From Corythucha ciliata (taxonomy: Eukaryota > Arthropoda > Insecta > Hemiptera > Tingidae): a DNA stretch of 64,000 bases. The notes below the pieces were generated by a model. That model saw nothing but the letters and a program-made list of their open reading frames with translations, was not told the origin of the DNA and searched no databases. Location of the stretch: contig CM075942.1 of NCBI GenBank assembly GCA_038030265.1, positions 47,520,751 through 47,584,750 on the forward strand. The letters run 5' to 3'. The first letter of the stretch is position 1; every line of letters starts with the position of its first letter. Positions 11,391 through 21,562 of this stretch are shown here, piece by piece. The position numbers were made by a program, and so were the translations under genes.

Positions 11391-13554
11391 TCAAGTTTCT
11401 TTAAACATGCACCACAATTTGTAAGTGACAAAGTAAATGAACTCGACGAGGCTGAGTAGGCTGAATCCTAGAAACAGGGCCAGCAAACCACCGGCATTCG
11501 CTAAACGTCGTAAAATCCAATTAGGACGAGTGAAAAAAGTCAAGTCACAGTGAACTTTTACACACCAATGATATCGATCGGTCCAAACATAGCGTCTCGC
11601 GTTATTGCCTGTATGAACCGTCCGTGAAATTGCAAGATGATCATTGAGTACGAGAAATCTTTGCTGCAAAAAAACGAAAACGTTTTTGACGCTGACAAAT
11701 CTTCTGGAAGAGGGAGGGGAGGTCTATTCCTTACGGGCTGTACTCATCATAGTCGACGAGATACGTAGGCCAGTCTTGATCTACCTTTATGTCCGTGGTA
11801 ACAATGTACTCCAAATCCGAGCACACAGGCAAGCAGTCGCATGAAAAATCTTGCACGGTTTCTTGGGATACAATTCCTTTAGTTGTTTTTTTCTAGTTCT
11901 GAGTTATTTATGTGGTAATTATTAATTGCATATAGTCACCGTCGACAAAGGTGTAGCACCAATATTTCTCCGGACCGCAAACCGGCGTGTCAAGTAGCCC
12001 TTGAAATTCCGTGTTAATTAAATAATAATCAATTTATTTAGATTTTGAAGATTTAACTCGGATGGTAGAAGGCTGCACAGCCGCATTCGAAGATGGAAAA
12101 ATTTGCGGCGCACTCCGCTTCGCAATTTTTCTGCGTATAAACTTTAAAAAAGCTCAAAGTTCGCTCGTGTTGCAAAAAACATCCACGTTTCTCAGGCGGC
12201 CAAGCTTTTAGGCGAGGACTGAGCGTGTAGATTTTCGGCTGAACCTGAATCATAAGCATTTTACCTTCGCCTGTGTTGAAAACCGATTGACCGCCCAATG
12301 GAAACTCGGCTGGATTGTGAACGTATCCCTTGGCAAAAAAAAAAACAAATAAACAAAATCTTGGATTTTGTTCTGGAGCTGCCTGTGCGGGGGGGGGGAT
12401 TGATTCATTCAATACCACAAAACCCAATCCTCCGAGTGAACAGGCCGGATTGAAAACCGTCCGATTTGTTTTCATTACGAGATGTATTGCGTTGAATATA
12501 CCGCCGTCTTTGGGCGACCAAGGTGGAGTCCTGTCTTCCAGTGGGACTCCATCTTCTGTACTCATGAACCCAGTGTCGGGGCTCCATATTTGTTCTCGCG
12601 ACAAGTATTTAGTGGCCCATGATTCTTGTATTCTGTCGTTACTCAAATTTTAATCGACAACTCGCTAATAAAAACCATGTAAAGTGTTTACAAAGTTGAG
12701 TTGGGATGCCTCAGAATTTGATCCAACGGGAGCATGTTAAAAGCAAAACATGCCCCTAATTCTGTGACGATGGGTTGCGCCACGTTGCAGGCAACAACTC
12801 TGTTGAATCCGGTCCAAGTCATGAACGGCATGAAGTTCAAACAACTCTCGTAGCTGTTGATGGCCTGTAAAGATGATTTTAAATCGGGAAGAATATTGCG
12901 TTTGGCTTGTGTGATTACATTGGACAAATTATAAAAGTCCTCAGATTTATAAAAATGTTTCTCTCCGGGCAGTGGCTTTTTGAATATTCCACACCAATCG
13001 ACAATTAAATGAAATAAATCGTCCCTGAAATAAGCGTAAATTGTGTCGATTTAATAATAAACCCTCGCCCCCACCATTATTCATCATTTTCTTTGGAATG
13101 ACTCACTCTTCCTTCGAAAAGTTCTTCCTGTTGGCCATTCCCCAGCTAAAGTTATAGTGGGACCGTTTCAGTTGAGACTCTGGACATATCGTTATGGCTG
13201 GAAATGGTAAAGTATTGATGACCGTTTGTTTCTGTGCGAATGTGATAAGCGTCGGACTTTGCAGAAATATTATGACTTGCTCAATAACTAAGAGAGCCGC
13301 TCCAATAAACAAGGCGGTCACAATGAAAAACCACAAAATCCTGTGAGTAAATTAGTAGAATATTCCTGTTTATTATATTTGTTGTGCGGGGGGGGGGGAA
13401 TAATACCTCACCGTTGCATGATACCATTTTCCGGTTCTGCCATGTATTTGAAGCCGTGAAGAGTAGTGCTCTCACAGTATTTTTTGGCCCATTTCACGAG
13501 AATGCTTTTCCAATGTGTTTTGTTCTGTTCGTCTTGGTCCTCCAAGCCATTTCT
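11391..13554 (-). CDS. DEG/ENaC (pickpocket-type) sodium channel, copy A, 5' end missing
   Basis: Amiloride-sensitive cation channel subunit. Nine exons on the minus strand: 13554-13412, 13340-13107, 13024-12692, 12664-12416, 12328-12058, 11999-11940, 11876-11735, 11663-11566 and 11500-11391, with short introns of 58-88 bp. Family marks in order: ESTTLHGFKYM before TM1; TM1 from ILWFF; PFPAITICP; the extracellular C-rich region with YTQKNCEAECAANFSIFEC and CDCLPVC; the pre-TM2 MFGPIDI; and TM2 GGLLALFLGFSLLSLVE with the GxS-type pore motif, then a short tail ending FKET. The start exon is not found; the first listed exon begins at an acceptor (TTACAG). Odd: relative to copy B, exon 4 has +1 and -2 indels near 12622-12650, giving a stop if the conserved acceptor is used. 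Splicing at a nearby AG just before TAACGAC would restore frame. Confidence 0.85.
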
Positions 13555-14265
13555 CTGTAATTATCACCATATAAGTCATTTACCTCTCGTTGTTGCCGGT
13601 AAGTGTAATTTACCGGTAAAACTGTTTTCCGCGCATATTCGTGTTTCAATTCTGACCTTTGCGGTAATATTTTAGTTATTTGGAAGTCTGGTGGAACCTA
13701 TTAGCCAGGAAAGCCAACAACAAAATTATTTCATGCCTTTCAATACTAAAAATATTTCATGGCTTTTACCAGGTAGAACAAGCGATTGTCTCGATCAGTC
13801 GAATAAGCTGGCGCTCTTCTTTTTCTCATTTTTATTTTTCCCGACTTTACGCTTTTGCTTCAACGCTACGGACAAATGACGCCTAGCTACCAGTGCCACA
13901 ATTGAAAATACCTGCTCTACCTCCACGGATTGGCCGATTTGTATCGCCAATCCTCCTATCATATTACTTGCGAAACTAATTGCTATTTTTTCACTTAATT
14001 TGTTGAATACTTGAGCATGATAGAGGTCGGGGAATTTTAATAATGAAGAAAAGTGGTTTTCCTGATTTGGACGATGATACATTTTGTAATACGAGGCAAC
14101 AGACGGGTTAACACGCGATTTAATAATTTCATTGGACAGCTTATACATTCAGTAGCAGCGTAATTCCATTTTAACTGCCCTCCGCTACCATGACGATGAC
14201 GAGGGGCACTTAACATAGTAGCGTTAGGTATATCATTATCACGGCATCCATTTTTTCTATGTATA
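13555..14265. other. Upstream region of channel copy A, homologous to that of copy B
   Basis: 14037-14265 matches 24216-24443 upstream of copy B, with scattered substitutions and indels, so the duplicated unit extends well 5' of the recognised exons. Similarity ends exactly at the TA where the next transposon begins (14264-14265). The missing first exon may lie here, but no convincing start was found. The open frames at 13795-14148 and 14037-14345 are not conserved as protein in copy B. Confidence 0.5.
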
Positions 14266-15226
14266 CAGGGTGTTAACGTTAAGGTCGCACCACCGGCCAG
14301 GGTTCGATTCTGCAACTCATTTGCGGCAAAAGTTGTACTCTGCAAAAAAAAAAGTTCACCCCGCTCGAAGTTCGACTTTTTTCACTTTTACGATTTTTTT
14401 CGTGTCATAGACATTGCGTGACTAAAACGACTGTAACTCGCTTATTTCCGGCCAAAAATCAAATCTGAATACACCGTTGGAAAGAGCGTTAAATTTACCA
14501 TCTTCCCAGTGCAAAATGGGCTTGACGGCCGGCGGTGACAAGTGGTTGAAGTAACAATATAATTATGGATCCATCCGTAGGGGTGGGGGCTGAGAAACTA
14601 TCCGTCACATTTGAATTCATGTCTCACCGTCCCTAGGTGAAGTTAGCATACCACCATATCCCATAGCCGTCTTATTTTGCAAATTACAGGGGTCCGCTAA
14701 GGACATAATCCCAAGTGATTATCGCTCCAATACGATCATTTTCCTACGTTTTTTCTGTTTCCAGCGTGCCTGCTGCCCTCATGGTTCACGTAAATACGGT
14801 TTGTAATAAACCATTCAAAAGGCCATCGAATGGAGAAGTTTTCATCAATTTTGCCACTCATGAGACCATAAAACAGCTGACGTACGCCACCTTGAAATTC
14901 ACCTGCTATTTTTGGCATTTCATTTTTCCTGTGTTTGCATGCAGATTACATGTTCAAATTAACTCCGAAAACCCATTCTAATGACAGATTCGAGAAGGAA
15001 ATTTTCTGCTCTTTCCGAATCAGTCATTAGTTTTTGTCTAAACTTGGATTGCGAGCTGTGAACCCGCTCTTTGTGTAAAAAAGTCACGAAGAGCGTGAAA
15101 AACAGGAAAATGCCGATATCCCGTCAGGTAACCACTTTCGACCATATGTTCATACGGTATTTTTGGTGCGTCCAGGTGCGTACTACAACATGGCAAAGTA
15201 TTGCACATTCCTCCTGAAACACCCTG
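14266..15226. mobile_element. Non-autonomous TA-flanked element with CAGGGTGTT ends
   Basis: The left end CAGGGTGTTAACG and right end (reverse complement) CAGGGTGTTTCAGG share only the first nine bases. TA dinucleotides flank both ends (14264-14265, 15227-15228). Tc1/mariner elements duplicate TA, and the neighbouring intact element has the same CAGGGTGTT terminus, so a shared transposase is plausible. No transposase is present; the open frames inside (14715-14981 and others) are unrecognised. The low match of the inner ends could also mean that two solo ends of related elements are juxtaposed. Confidence 0.55.
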
Positions 15227-15230
15227 TATA

Positions 15231-15721
15231 CAGGGTGTTTGAGGTTAGTGTGGCAATACTGAACCACGTGATGAATTAGGTCATTTAGCATCGATTTCAC
15301 GAAATACACTATTATCGATAGTCAATTTGTTTTCGAGATATCGAATAAAAACTGATGTTTTCATGATTAGCTCTTTTTTTTCAAATTTGACTTGATGTGT
15401 CACCGCACGAGGTTAATTTGGACAAAGTGAATAGTGCGTTGGAAACAGGACAAAATTGCCTACAAAATGAGCCCAAAAGAATTGGTGATTGTCCAATTTT
15501 GATCGGCATATCATTCGATCAAAATCTCCCAAAAGGCGTTTTGCGTTTTTCTCCTGCCTACTCTTCCGCTTCTAATTCTTCTAACCTCAGTGGCATCAAA
15601 CGTTCAGATGAATGGAAAAACATCTGCAATTTGTCAGCTTTCCAACGATGTCCTACAATTGCCATCTACTGCTTTTACTTCCACATAAATCAGCAAACAA
15701 CGTGAAAAAAATCGGGACGCG
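15231..15721 (+). repeat. Left terminal inverted repeat of the Tc1/mariner element
   Basis: Matches 17403-17893 in reverse complement almost base for base, ending inside the CGGGACGC motif on each side. Each arm contains the same 102-codon open frame, differing by two residues. These are shadows of the repeat, not genes. Confidence 0.92.
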
Positions 15722-16120
15722 AGGCTAGAGTGCCATAATGGTTTCCGACATTTATGTACTTCTGGGGCCGTTCTTTGTTTTAATTATGATCACTGTTGTT
15801 CTTGACAGTACTATGCCTTAACATGAACCACCAAACACCTTAAATCATAGCAAATTCAAATCAGAAATAACATTATTGGGAGAAAATCCGTTCATGCTTC
15901 GAGTCGGTGTCACAAGCTTCGTACGCGGCTTCGAATCCGCATTTCATTCACCAGAGACCATCCATTAATTACTACACCTGCCAAGTCAAAAACATATGAA
16001 AAAAGTCGCCGGTTAACGATACAGTTATTGCGTTGTTCATAGTTGTTTTGCTATTGACCATGAGTCCTTTGATCAGTGGCATAATTCTGATATTGGTGAT
16101 TGTTACATTTATCGTCGAAA

Positions 16121-17194
16121 ATGGTTGAATTCACCAACGAGGAATACGCTGATATAATTTATTTCTACGGCAGAGCGGATGGAAACTCGCTCCAGGCTCG
16201 ACGCTTGTACCACGAACGCTTCCCCCATCGTCGAACCCCTCATCGAAACGTGTTTTCCCAGGCATACAACCGATTTAAAGAAACAGGATCGTGTAAACGT
16301 AGGCGTCGGGAAGCTAGGGGCTACCACGTAGAAATAGAAACTGAGGAAAACGTTTTAGGATTCTTCGAGGAGCATCCCGGTGGGAGTATTAGAGAAGCGG
16401 CCCACGAATTTAATTTAACAGTGTGGAGAGTTTGGAAAATTCTTAAAAAAAATAATAAATACCCTTTCCACTACACTCCAGTCCAGGGGCTTGAACCTGG
16501 TGACGAAGGCCGACGGCTTATGTTTGCTCAAACGATTTTGCGCCTAGACGCCCAAGATGGAAACTTCCTGAAGACTATTCTATGGACTGACGAGTCCACA
16601 TTTACCAAGGAAGGGATCGCGAACTTCCACAATATGCATTACTGGAACGACAGAAATGAAAACCCACACGCGAAAAGGCAAATGAGTTTTCAAACCAGAT
16701 TTAGCGTGAATCTGTGGGCTGGGGCGATTGGGGATCATTTGGTCGGTCCTTTCATCTTTCCTGATAAGTTAAATGGAGAAATGTATTTGGAGTTTCTCCG
16801 AAATGAACTTCCAGGCCTCCTGGAGGATATTCCTTTGGACATTCGATCCCTCATGACCTTTCAGCACGATGGGTGCCCCGCTCACTTCCGTCGATCCGTC
16901 AGGGAATTTCTTGACGAAAGGTTCCCCAACAAGTGGATAGGCAGGGGAGGGCCAATCCCGTGGCCGCCTAGGTCCCCTGACCTAACACCATTAGACTTTC
17001 ATGTGTGGGGACGGCTGAAGGAACTAGTTTATACTGAAGAGATAGAAACGCGCGAAATGTTATTGGGAAGAATCGACATCGCTACCCAAACACTGCGACG
17101 AGAGTGGAAGCTGCGTATAACCACAACTGAAGTTAGGAAGAGGGCGAGGATGTGCTTAAGGTGTAATGGTGGCCATTTTGAACATTTGAAGTGA
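16121..17194 (+). CDS. Tc1/mariner-type transposase, DD41D
   Basis: Intact 357-residue cut-and-paste transposase. The N-terminal helix-turn-helix resembles the DUF4817 type of arthropod elements (FTNEEYADIIYFYGRADGNS, with ERFPHRRTP after it). A second HTH-like segment follows around residues 85-112 (GGSIREAAHEFNLTVWRVW). The catalytic triad is visible: D157 in WTDEST, D250 in QHDGCPAHF and D292 in PDLTPLDFHVWG. The last two are separated by 41 residues, hence DD41D, a spacing reported for rosa/VISITOR-like lineages. The ATG at 16121 is chosen because the HTH starts right after it. AATAAA follows at 17210-17215. No frameshift or stop, so it may be active. Confidence 0.93.
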   Translation: MVEFTNEEYADIIYFYGRADGNSLQARRLYHERFPHRRTPHRNVFSQAYNRFKETGSCKRRRREARGYHVEIETEENVLGFFEEHPGGSIREAAHEFNLTVWRVWKILKKNNKYPFHYTPVQGLEPGDEGRRLMFAQTILRLDAQDGNFLKTILWTDESTFTKEGIANFHNMHYWNDRNENPHAKRQMSFQTRFSVNLWAGAIGDHLVGPFIFPDKLNGEMYLEFLRNELPGLLEDIPLDIRSLMTFQHDGCPAHFRRSVREFLDERFPNKWIGRGGPIPWPPRSPDLTPLDFHVWGRLKELVYTEEIETREMLLGRIDIATQTLRREWKLRITTTEVRKRARMCLRCNGGHFEHLK

Positions 17195-17402
17195 GAGATA
17201 CAAATTATAAATAAATGCTCATTTTTGTTGAGTTTTCTTAAAATTTCTTCCATGAAGCAGACATGACCTTGGCCGACAATAATACCCAATTTATACGACG
17301 TAGCACTATCAACAATAATGATGATTAAAGATTTAAAAAAAAATTAAATAAAAAAAAGTACCTACACACAAGAGTTTGATACTATTATCGTTTTTTAACC
17401 TA

Positions 17403-17893
17403 GCGTCCCGATTTTTTTCACGTTGTTTGCTGATTTATGTGGAAGTAAAAGCAGTAGATGGCAATTGTAGGACATCGTTGGAAAGCTGACAAATTGCAGA
17501 TGTTTTTCCATTCATCTGAACGTTTGATGCCACTGAGGTTAGAAGAATTAGAAGCGGAAGAGGAGGCAGGAGAAAAACGCAAAACGCCTTTTGGGAGATT
17601 TTGATCGACTGATATGCCGATCAAAATTGGACAATCACCAATTCTTTTGGGCTCATTTTGTAGGCAATTTTGTCCTGTTTCCAACGCACTATTCACTTTG
17701 TCCAAATTAACCTCGTGCGGTGACACATCAAGTCAAATTTGAAAAAAAAAGAGCTAATCATGAAAACATCAGTTTTTATTCGATATCTCGAAAACAAATT
17801 GACTATCGATAATAGTGTATTTCGTGAAATCGATGCTAAATGACCTAATTCATCACGTGGTTCAGTATTGCCACACTAACCTCAAACACCCTG
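17403..17893 (-). repeat. Right terminal inverted repeat of the Tc1/mariner element
   Basis: Reverse complement of the left arm 15231-15721, ending CACCCTG next to TA at 17894-17895. Confidence 0.92.
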
Positions 17894-17895
17894 TA

Positions 17896-17995
17896 TATGA
17901 ATTCCGGAGACCACTGAATTCGTGTTCTAGAGGTTCTGAAACGTGAAAAAAACATGGCATGACCCATGTTTGCCACCATCACGACGAGACCAACC
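17896..17995 (-). repeat. Dispersed repeat R1, copy 2 (reversed, truncated)
   Basis: In reverse orientation this carries the R1 blocks found at 9430-9515: the TCTAGAGGTTCTGAAACGTG segment and the 'catgacccatgtttgccaccatcacgac' segment. The TA-rich tail has been interrupted by the Tc1/mariner element. The palindromic head is missing; the repeat runs into minisatellite units (18010-18140). Confidence 0.75.
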
Positions 17996-18009
17996 ACCAG
18001 GGGCTCGTT

Positions 18010-18145
18010 CACGGTAGCATTGAGGGGAAGCACTCATTTTGCGGGCGAAATTGAGGAAAAACGCAAATTCGTGGTTAAATTAAGAAAAAGTGCTTTTTCG
18101 AGGCTAAAATTGAGAAAGCGCACCAATTCCTCGTTTTGCGATGTA
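18010..18145 (+). repeat. Short minisatellite cluster
   Basis: Four or five units of the GAGGCTAAAATTGAGAAA family directly beside R1 copy 2. Confidence 0.7.
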
Positions 18146-19037
18146 AATAATCCAAATCAATAGTATAAGAAAATTACATTTAGGCCGTGGTATATAGAAA
18201 GTGAAAATCATAAAATCGTGTTTATTTTTTACCGCATGCCCCTTTTTTGGCGCCAACTGAGTGGGAACAAATTGATGAAAATGAAAAATGTAAATATAAT
18301 AAATTCACCATACCACGGTGAACCTGTGCGATATGGGAAGGGGTACTCTTGTTAGAGGAGTTAATTGCAGTGAGGAAGAAACATGATTTTTTTTATTTTT
18401 TATTCTGAAAGCTTGGTCAACCATAAACACAATGAGATTTATTTCTACCGAATTATTCATCAATAAAACTATTTAAAAAATGTTTGAAAGTAGTTAATTT
18501 GAAATTTCTGTTTTCCCTCCAAGCGATTTTATACTCTGCCCCTCCTGCCTTTATCATGTGTAACGTAATTATTTCCGATTGAGTCCTACTGCGGTAGCTT
18601 ACACAATACTGAAGCAAAATATTATTATCTTTTTTGATTTGATAGTGATTGATAAAATCTCTATGATAAAATCAAATAAGTTTGTTTATCATACAAAATT
18701 TACGTAATTGACTCTGATGTCTATACTTCTATGGAGCTTTCCCCCCTTTTTTATTGGACGTTGCCAATACTTTGGTCTCCATAATTTTTTCGGGCCGACC
18801 TGATTAAAAAAACACGGGAGAAATGATGAATCCGATAATCATGTGCCATTTATTAACTTACACTTATACACGCACCTCTGCAATTTGGAGTTTTGAATTT
18901 CCGTAGAGTTCTTGAGAACTTCGGAAATGTGCACAAATCTCCCAGTTTGTTATGGTCGGCAGATTATTTGAATCGGCCTTTCAAATTCCATATGGGTCAT
19001 TATTAATGATCTCTAATAGGACAAAAATATAAGTTTT
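18146..19037. other. AT-rich spacer, nothing recognised
   Basis: No conserved coding or repeat structure could be identified by eye. Confidence 0.4.
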
Positions 19038-19210
19038 AGTGCATTTCATTCAAAAAATGCACTATTGGTCTCGCTCTGATGGTCGCACATATGGGTTGTG
19101 ATACTTTTTTTTCACGTTTCAGAACCCCTAGAACACGAATCCGAGGTCGGTTCGATTTGATATATATACACATATGTGTATATATACATATATACATATA
19201 TATATGGCCC
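19038..19210 (+). repeat. Dispersed repeat R1, copy 3
   Basis: Carries the palindromic head (GTGCATTTCATTC then AAAAATGCAC), the 'ctattggtctcg' block, CACGTTTCAGAACCCCTAGA and a long TA/TATACA microsatellite tail, in the same order as copy 1. Confidence 0.75.
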
Positions 19211-19734
19211 CTCGCTTTTTTTTTTTTTTTATAAAACAATGTAGCTCACGGATGTAACCGTTCGCAGATGAAATGTCTCATCTTTTTGAACGAAGAACTC
19301 ACCTCGAAGAAATCAAACACGAGCCCGCACAAGCCACACGGATATAATAAACCAAAATAAACAAAAACGTATGTGAGAGGTTGATGAGTGAGAAAATATA
19401 GGTGAAATGGATGCCGACTATATCTTTTTTGAGGACTTTCCAACTCCCATACACTTAACGAAGCAGAGTCTCCCTCTAGCATCCAGAAGTTGACCCTAGG
19501 TCTGGATAATATGCCTATAGCTAAAACCTGGATATAGGGATAATTTAAAATTGGATACCTATCCCACCAATTTATCCCCTACGTGTTTTTCGATTTGAAT
19601 CGACTTATTGAAGATGCCCCTCACATTGTAAGCCGTCAGCAGAAATAATGGGTGGATAATGTACAGCGTCCAGCTCATAGTGGAATAATTATCTCAAGGA
19701 CTCATTCTGGGGTCAGCATGAGGAAACATGATCT

Positions 19735-19930
19735 GACTGGTCCATGAACACTGTCCACATCGTGGGCTTGTTTGATGAAGATCTCTCGCGATAAGAACAC
19801 AAGAGTGCCGCTCATGCATAGTCATGATACCTGATCTTTCCGCCTCCGGATCCCTACGTTTGGGAAACAATGAACACTGTCCACAGCGTGGACTTTATTG
19901 ATGAAGATTCCACACACTAAGAAGTAAGAA
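19735..19930 (+). repeat. Two-unit tandem repeat of about 126 bp
   Basis: The phrase 'atgaacactgtccaca' then 'cgtgg' and 'ttgatgaagat' occurs near 19744 and again near 19870. No coding sense is apparent. Confidence 0.55.
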
Positions 19931-20149
19931 TACAAGATTGCTGCAGGATGGCTGTGAGGCGGCATAGCTTATGAGATTAACGAGTGATTTTTAATTAACT
20001 GGCATTGGGGCCTTATGGTATTTGACTCAGAGGGTAGTTTTTTTTTAAAAAAAAGAAAGCTGATTTTGGTGGCCAAAATAAGCCAGAAGCTGGTTTTGGG
20101 AAACGTCATTCGAAAGCTGACTGCTTGGAGATGTTTTTAGAGTACAGGT

Positions 20150-20503
20150 GCGTCACCTGCGATTTTTTCCCACTATTCAAAATCCAGGGGACAAATTAGC
20201 AAGAAATCTTTTTTTGTGCAAAGAAAAACTTTGACGCCTAGAATGATGGGTGTGTCAAGGTAATTCCGAAACGAATCTCATTGCATCTTAGGGTAAATTT
20301 TGTGCAGAATCCGAATCTGTCATTCAATTTCTACAAGCACCACATAAAACCCGAGAAAACCTGGTTTTCTCATGAAAAGTGTTCAAAACGTCATATCTCG
20401 GTAACGGCTGGAGATAATAAAAAAGTGAAAGGGACAATTTTACAGCTCTTGGCATGTACTTTCACCGTGTGCAATATAGTCAACGCCACCGGTGAACACC
20501 CTG
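20150..20503. mobile_element. Solo end of a CAGGGTGTT-type Tc1/mariner element
   Basis: Ends GAACACCCTG next to TATA at 20504, i.e. the same outer terminus as the elements at 14266 and 15231. Inside it is a 'tcatatctcggtaacgg' block of the kind often found in long TIRs. The matching left end was not found, so this is probably one arm of a deleted element. The left boundary is approximate. Confidence 0.45.
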
Positions 20504-20599
20504 TATAATTAATGATTTATTGATGTTTTGATTAGTTTGGATGCTGTACTCAACTCCAGCTCTCGCACAAGTTTTCTTTTGAGAGCTGGCAAATGAAAT

Positions 20600-20641
20600 A
20601 TAATAATAATAATAAATAATAATAATAATAATAATAATAAA
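20600..20641. repeat. (AAT)n microsatellite
   Basis: About fourteen AAT/AATA units, slightly imperfect. Confidence 0.9.
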
Positions 20642-20870
20642 TGTTATCACCTCATCCGTGATTATAGAAATATCTTCTTTTTTTTTTGTCAAAAGAATAA
20701 AACTGGGTAATATTCGACGGCGGTTGCTCGAAAAATAACGTACATCACTCGACTATTTAGTGGTACTACCCGCTCGTTTTTAATCAGCGGCCTCGGCAAG
20801 CCTCGTCCGCCAAACAAAAAACTCGCAGGTAATACACGACTTATTAATCTTGTAATGTAATCTACTATTC

Positions 20871-20910
20871 CCGACAGGCTGCTGTCGGAACAAAACTTTT
20901 TTTTTTTTAA
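20871..20910. repeat. Hairpin repeat CCGACAGGCTGCTGTCGG followed by poly(T), copy 1
   Basis: A near-perfect 18-nt stem-loop (CCGACAG/CTGTCGG) is followed by AACAAAACTTTTTT. The same combination occurs at 28828-28860, and a partial copy is at 20922-20935. A stem-loop followed by T tract looks like the end of a Helitron-like element or a Pol III/rho-independent-like terminator; which one cannot be decided. Confidence 0.6.
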
Positions 20911-20935
20911 TTCACTTTACCCGACAGGCTGCAAA

Positions 20936-21120
20936 TTGGCGCTTTCTCGATTTGTACCGTGAACCAGTGCTTTTCCCCCACTTTAGCAGCGAATGAGAGA
21001 TTTTTTTTTTTCACTTTTGGTCGTGAATTATCGTTTTTTTCACAATTTTTGAAGCGTGTTTTCGTTAAGTGCGTTAGCGGGTTTTCAACATTTTAACCAT
21101 GATTGTGTTCATAAATTTTA
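20936..21120 (-). repeat. Short reverse-orientation minisatellite cluster
   Basis: Units such as 'cttttcccccactttagcagcgaatgaga' and 'tttttcacttttggtcgtgaatta' follow the ~30-bp family in reverse orientation. Confidence 0.6.
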
Positions 21121-21562
21121 CCTCTGTCAGTCAATCTCATCTCGTCATGGTGTTTCACTTTTCTATTACAACCCCCCCCCCCCAATTTACTTTAAGACAG
21201 AATCTACTCCCTCACATTTTTTGGCGGTCAGTGGTCACAAAAAAAGAGCGGATCCCACTATGGCCCACTCAACATGAGACTAGAAATTGCCTGAATAAAA
21301 CAATAAACGACATCACGATATGCTTAGTAAGCTTGAACAAGTAGGCGTGAACCGATCTGTCTACAAAATAGGCATTTAAACGAATTACATGAGTCCCTTC
21401 ACTCAGTGGTGTAGGTCGTAGGTCGGATCATTACAATATACATTATGGATTAATCGCTTTTCTGGATTTTAATCGTTTTACTGAAGATGAACACATTATA
21501 AACGTGAAAGTGGAGAGCAGTCAGTCATTGACAGCGTCCCCAGTGCAGTGACGCTGAACTTG

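Larger units (their letters stand above)
15231..17893 (+). mobile_element. Complete Tc1/mariner element with ~490-bp inverted repeats
   Basis: 2,663-bp element from CAGGGTGTTTGAG to its reverse complement, flanked by TA on both sides (15229-15230, 17894-17895). The terminal inverted repeats run 15231-15721 and 17403-17893. By eye they differ at only a few positions (for example 15514/15548 against their partners), so insertion is recent or the arms are homogenised. The centre holds one intact transposase. The right flank is the TA-rich tail of an R1 repeat; the left flank is the end of another TA-flanked element, so insertions are nested. Long TIRs of this size are unusual for mariner but known in some Tc1-like groups. 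Confidence 0.93.

Noticed and set aside
12330..12653. Plus-strand frame antisense to channel copy A
   Set aside because: The minus strand encodes conserved DEG/ENaC sequence here, matched by copy B; the plus frame is not conserved.
15397..15705. 102-codon frame in the left TIR, duplicated at 17418-17726 in the right TIR
   Set aside because: The two frames are the same inverted-repeat sequence read on opposite strands; no ATG start, no domain. Similarity reflects DNA identity of the arms.
15900..15950. B-box-like GGCTTCGAATCC inside the Tc1/mariner element
   Set aside because: No A box or tRNA fold at the right distance; probably chance.
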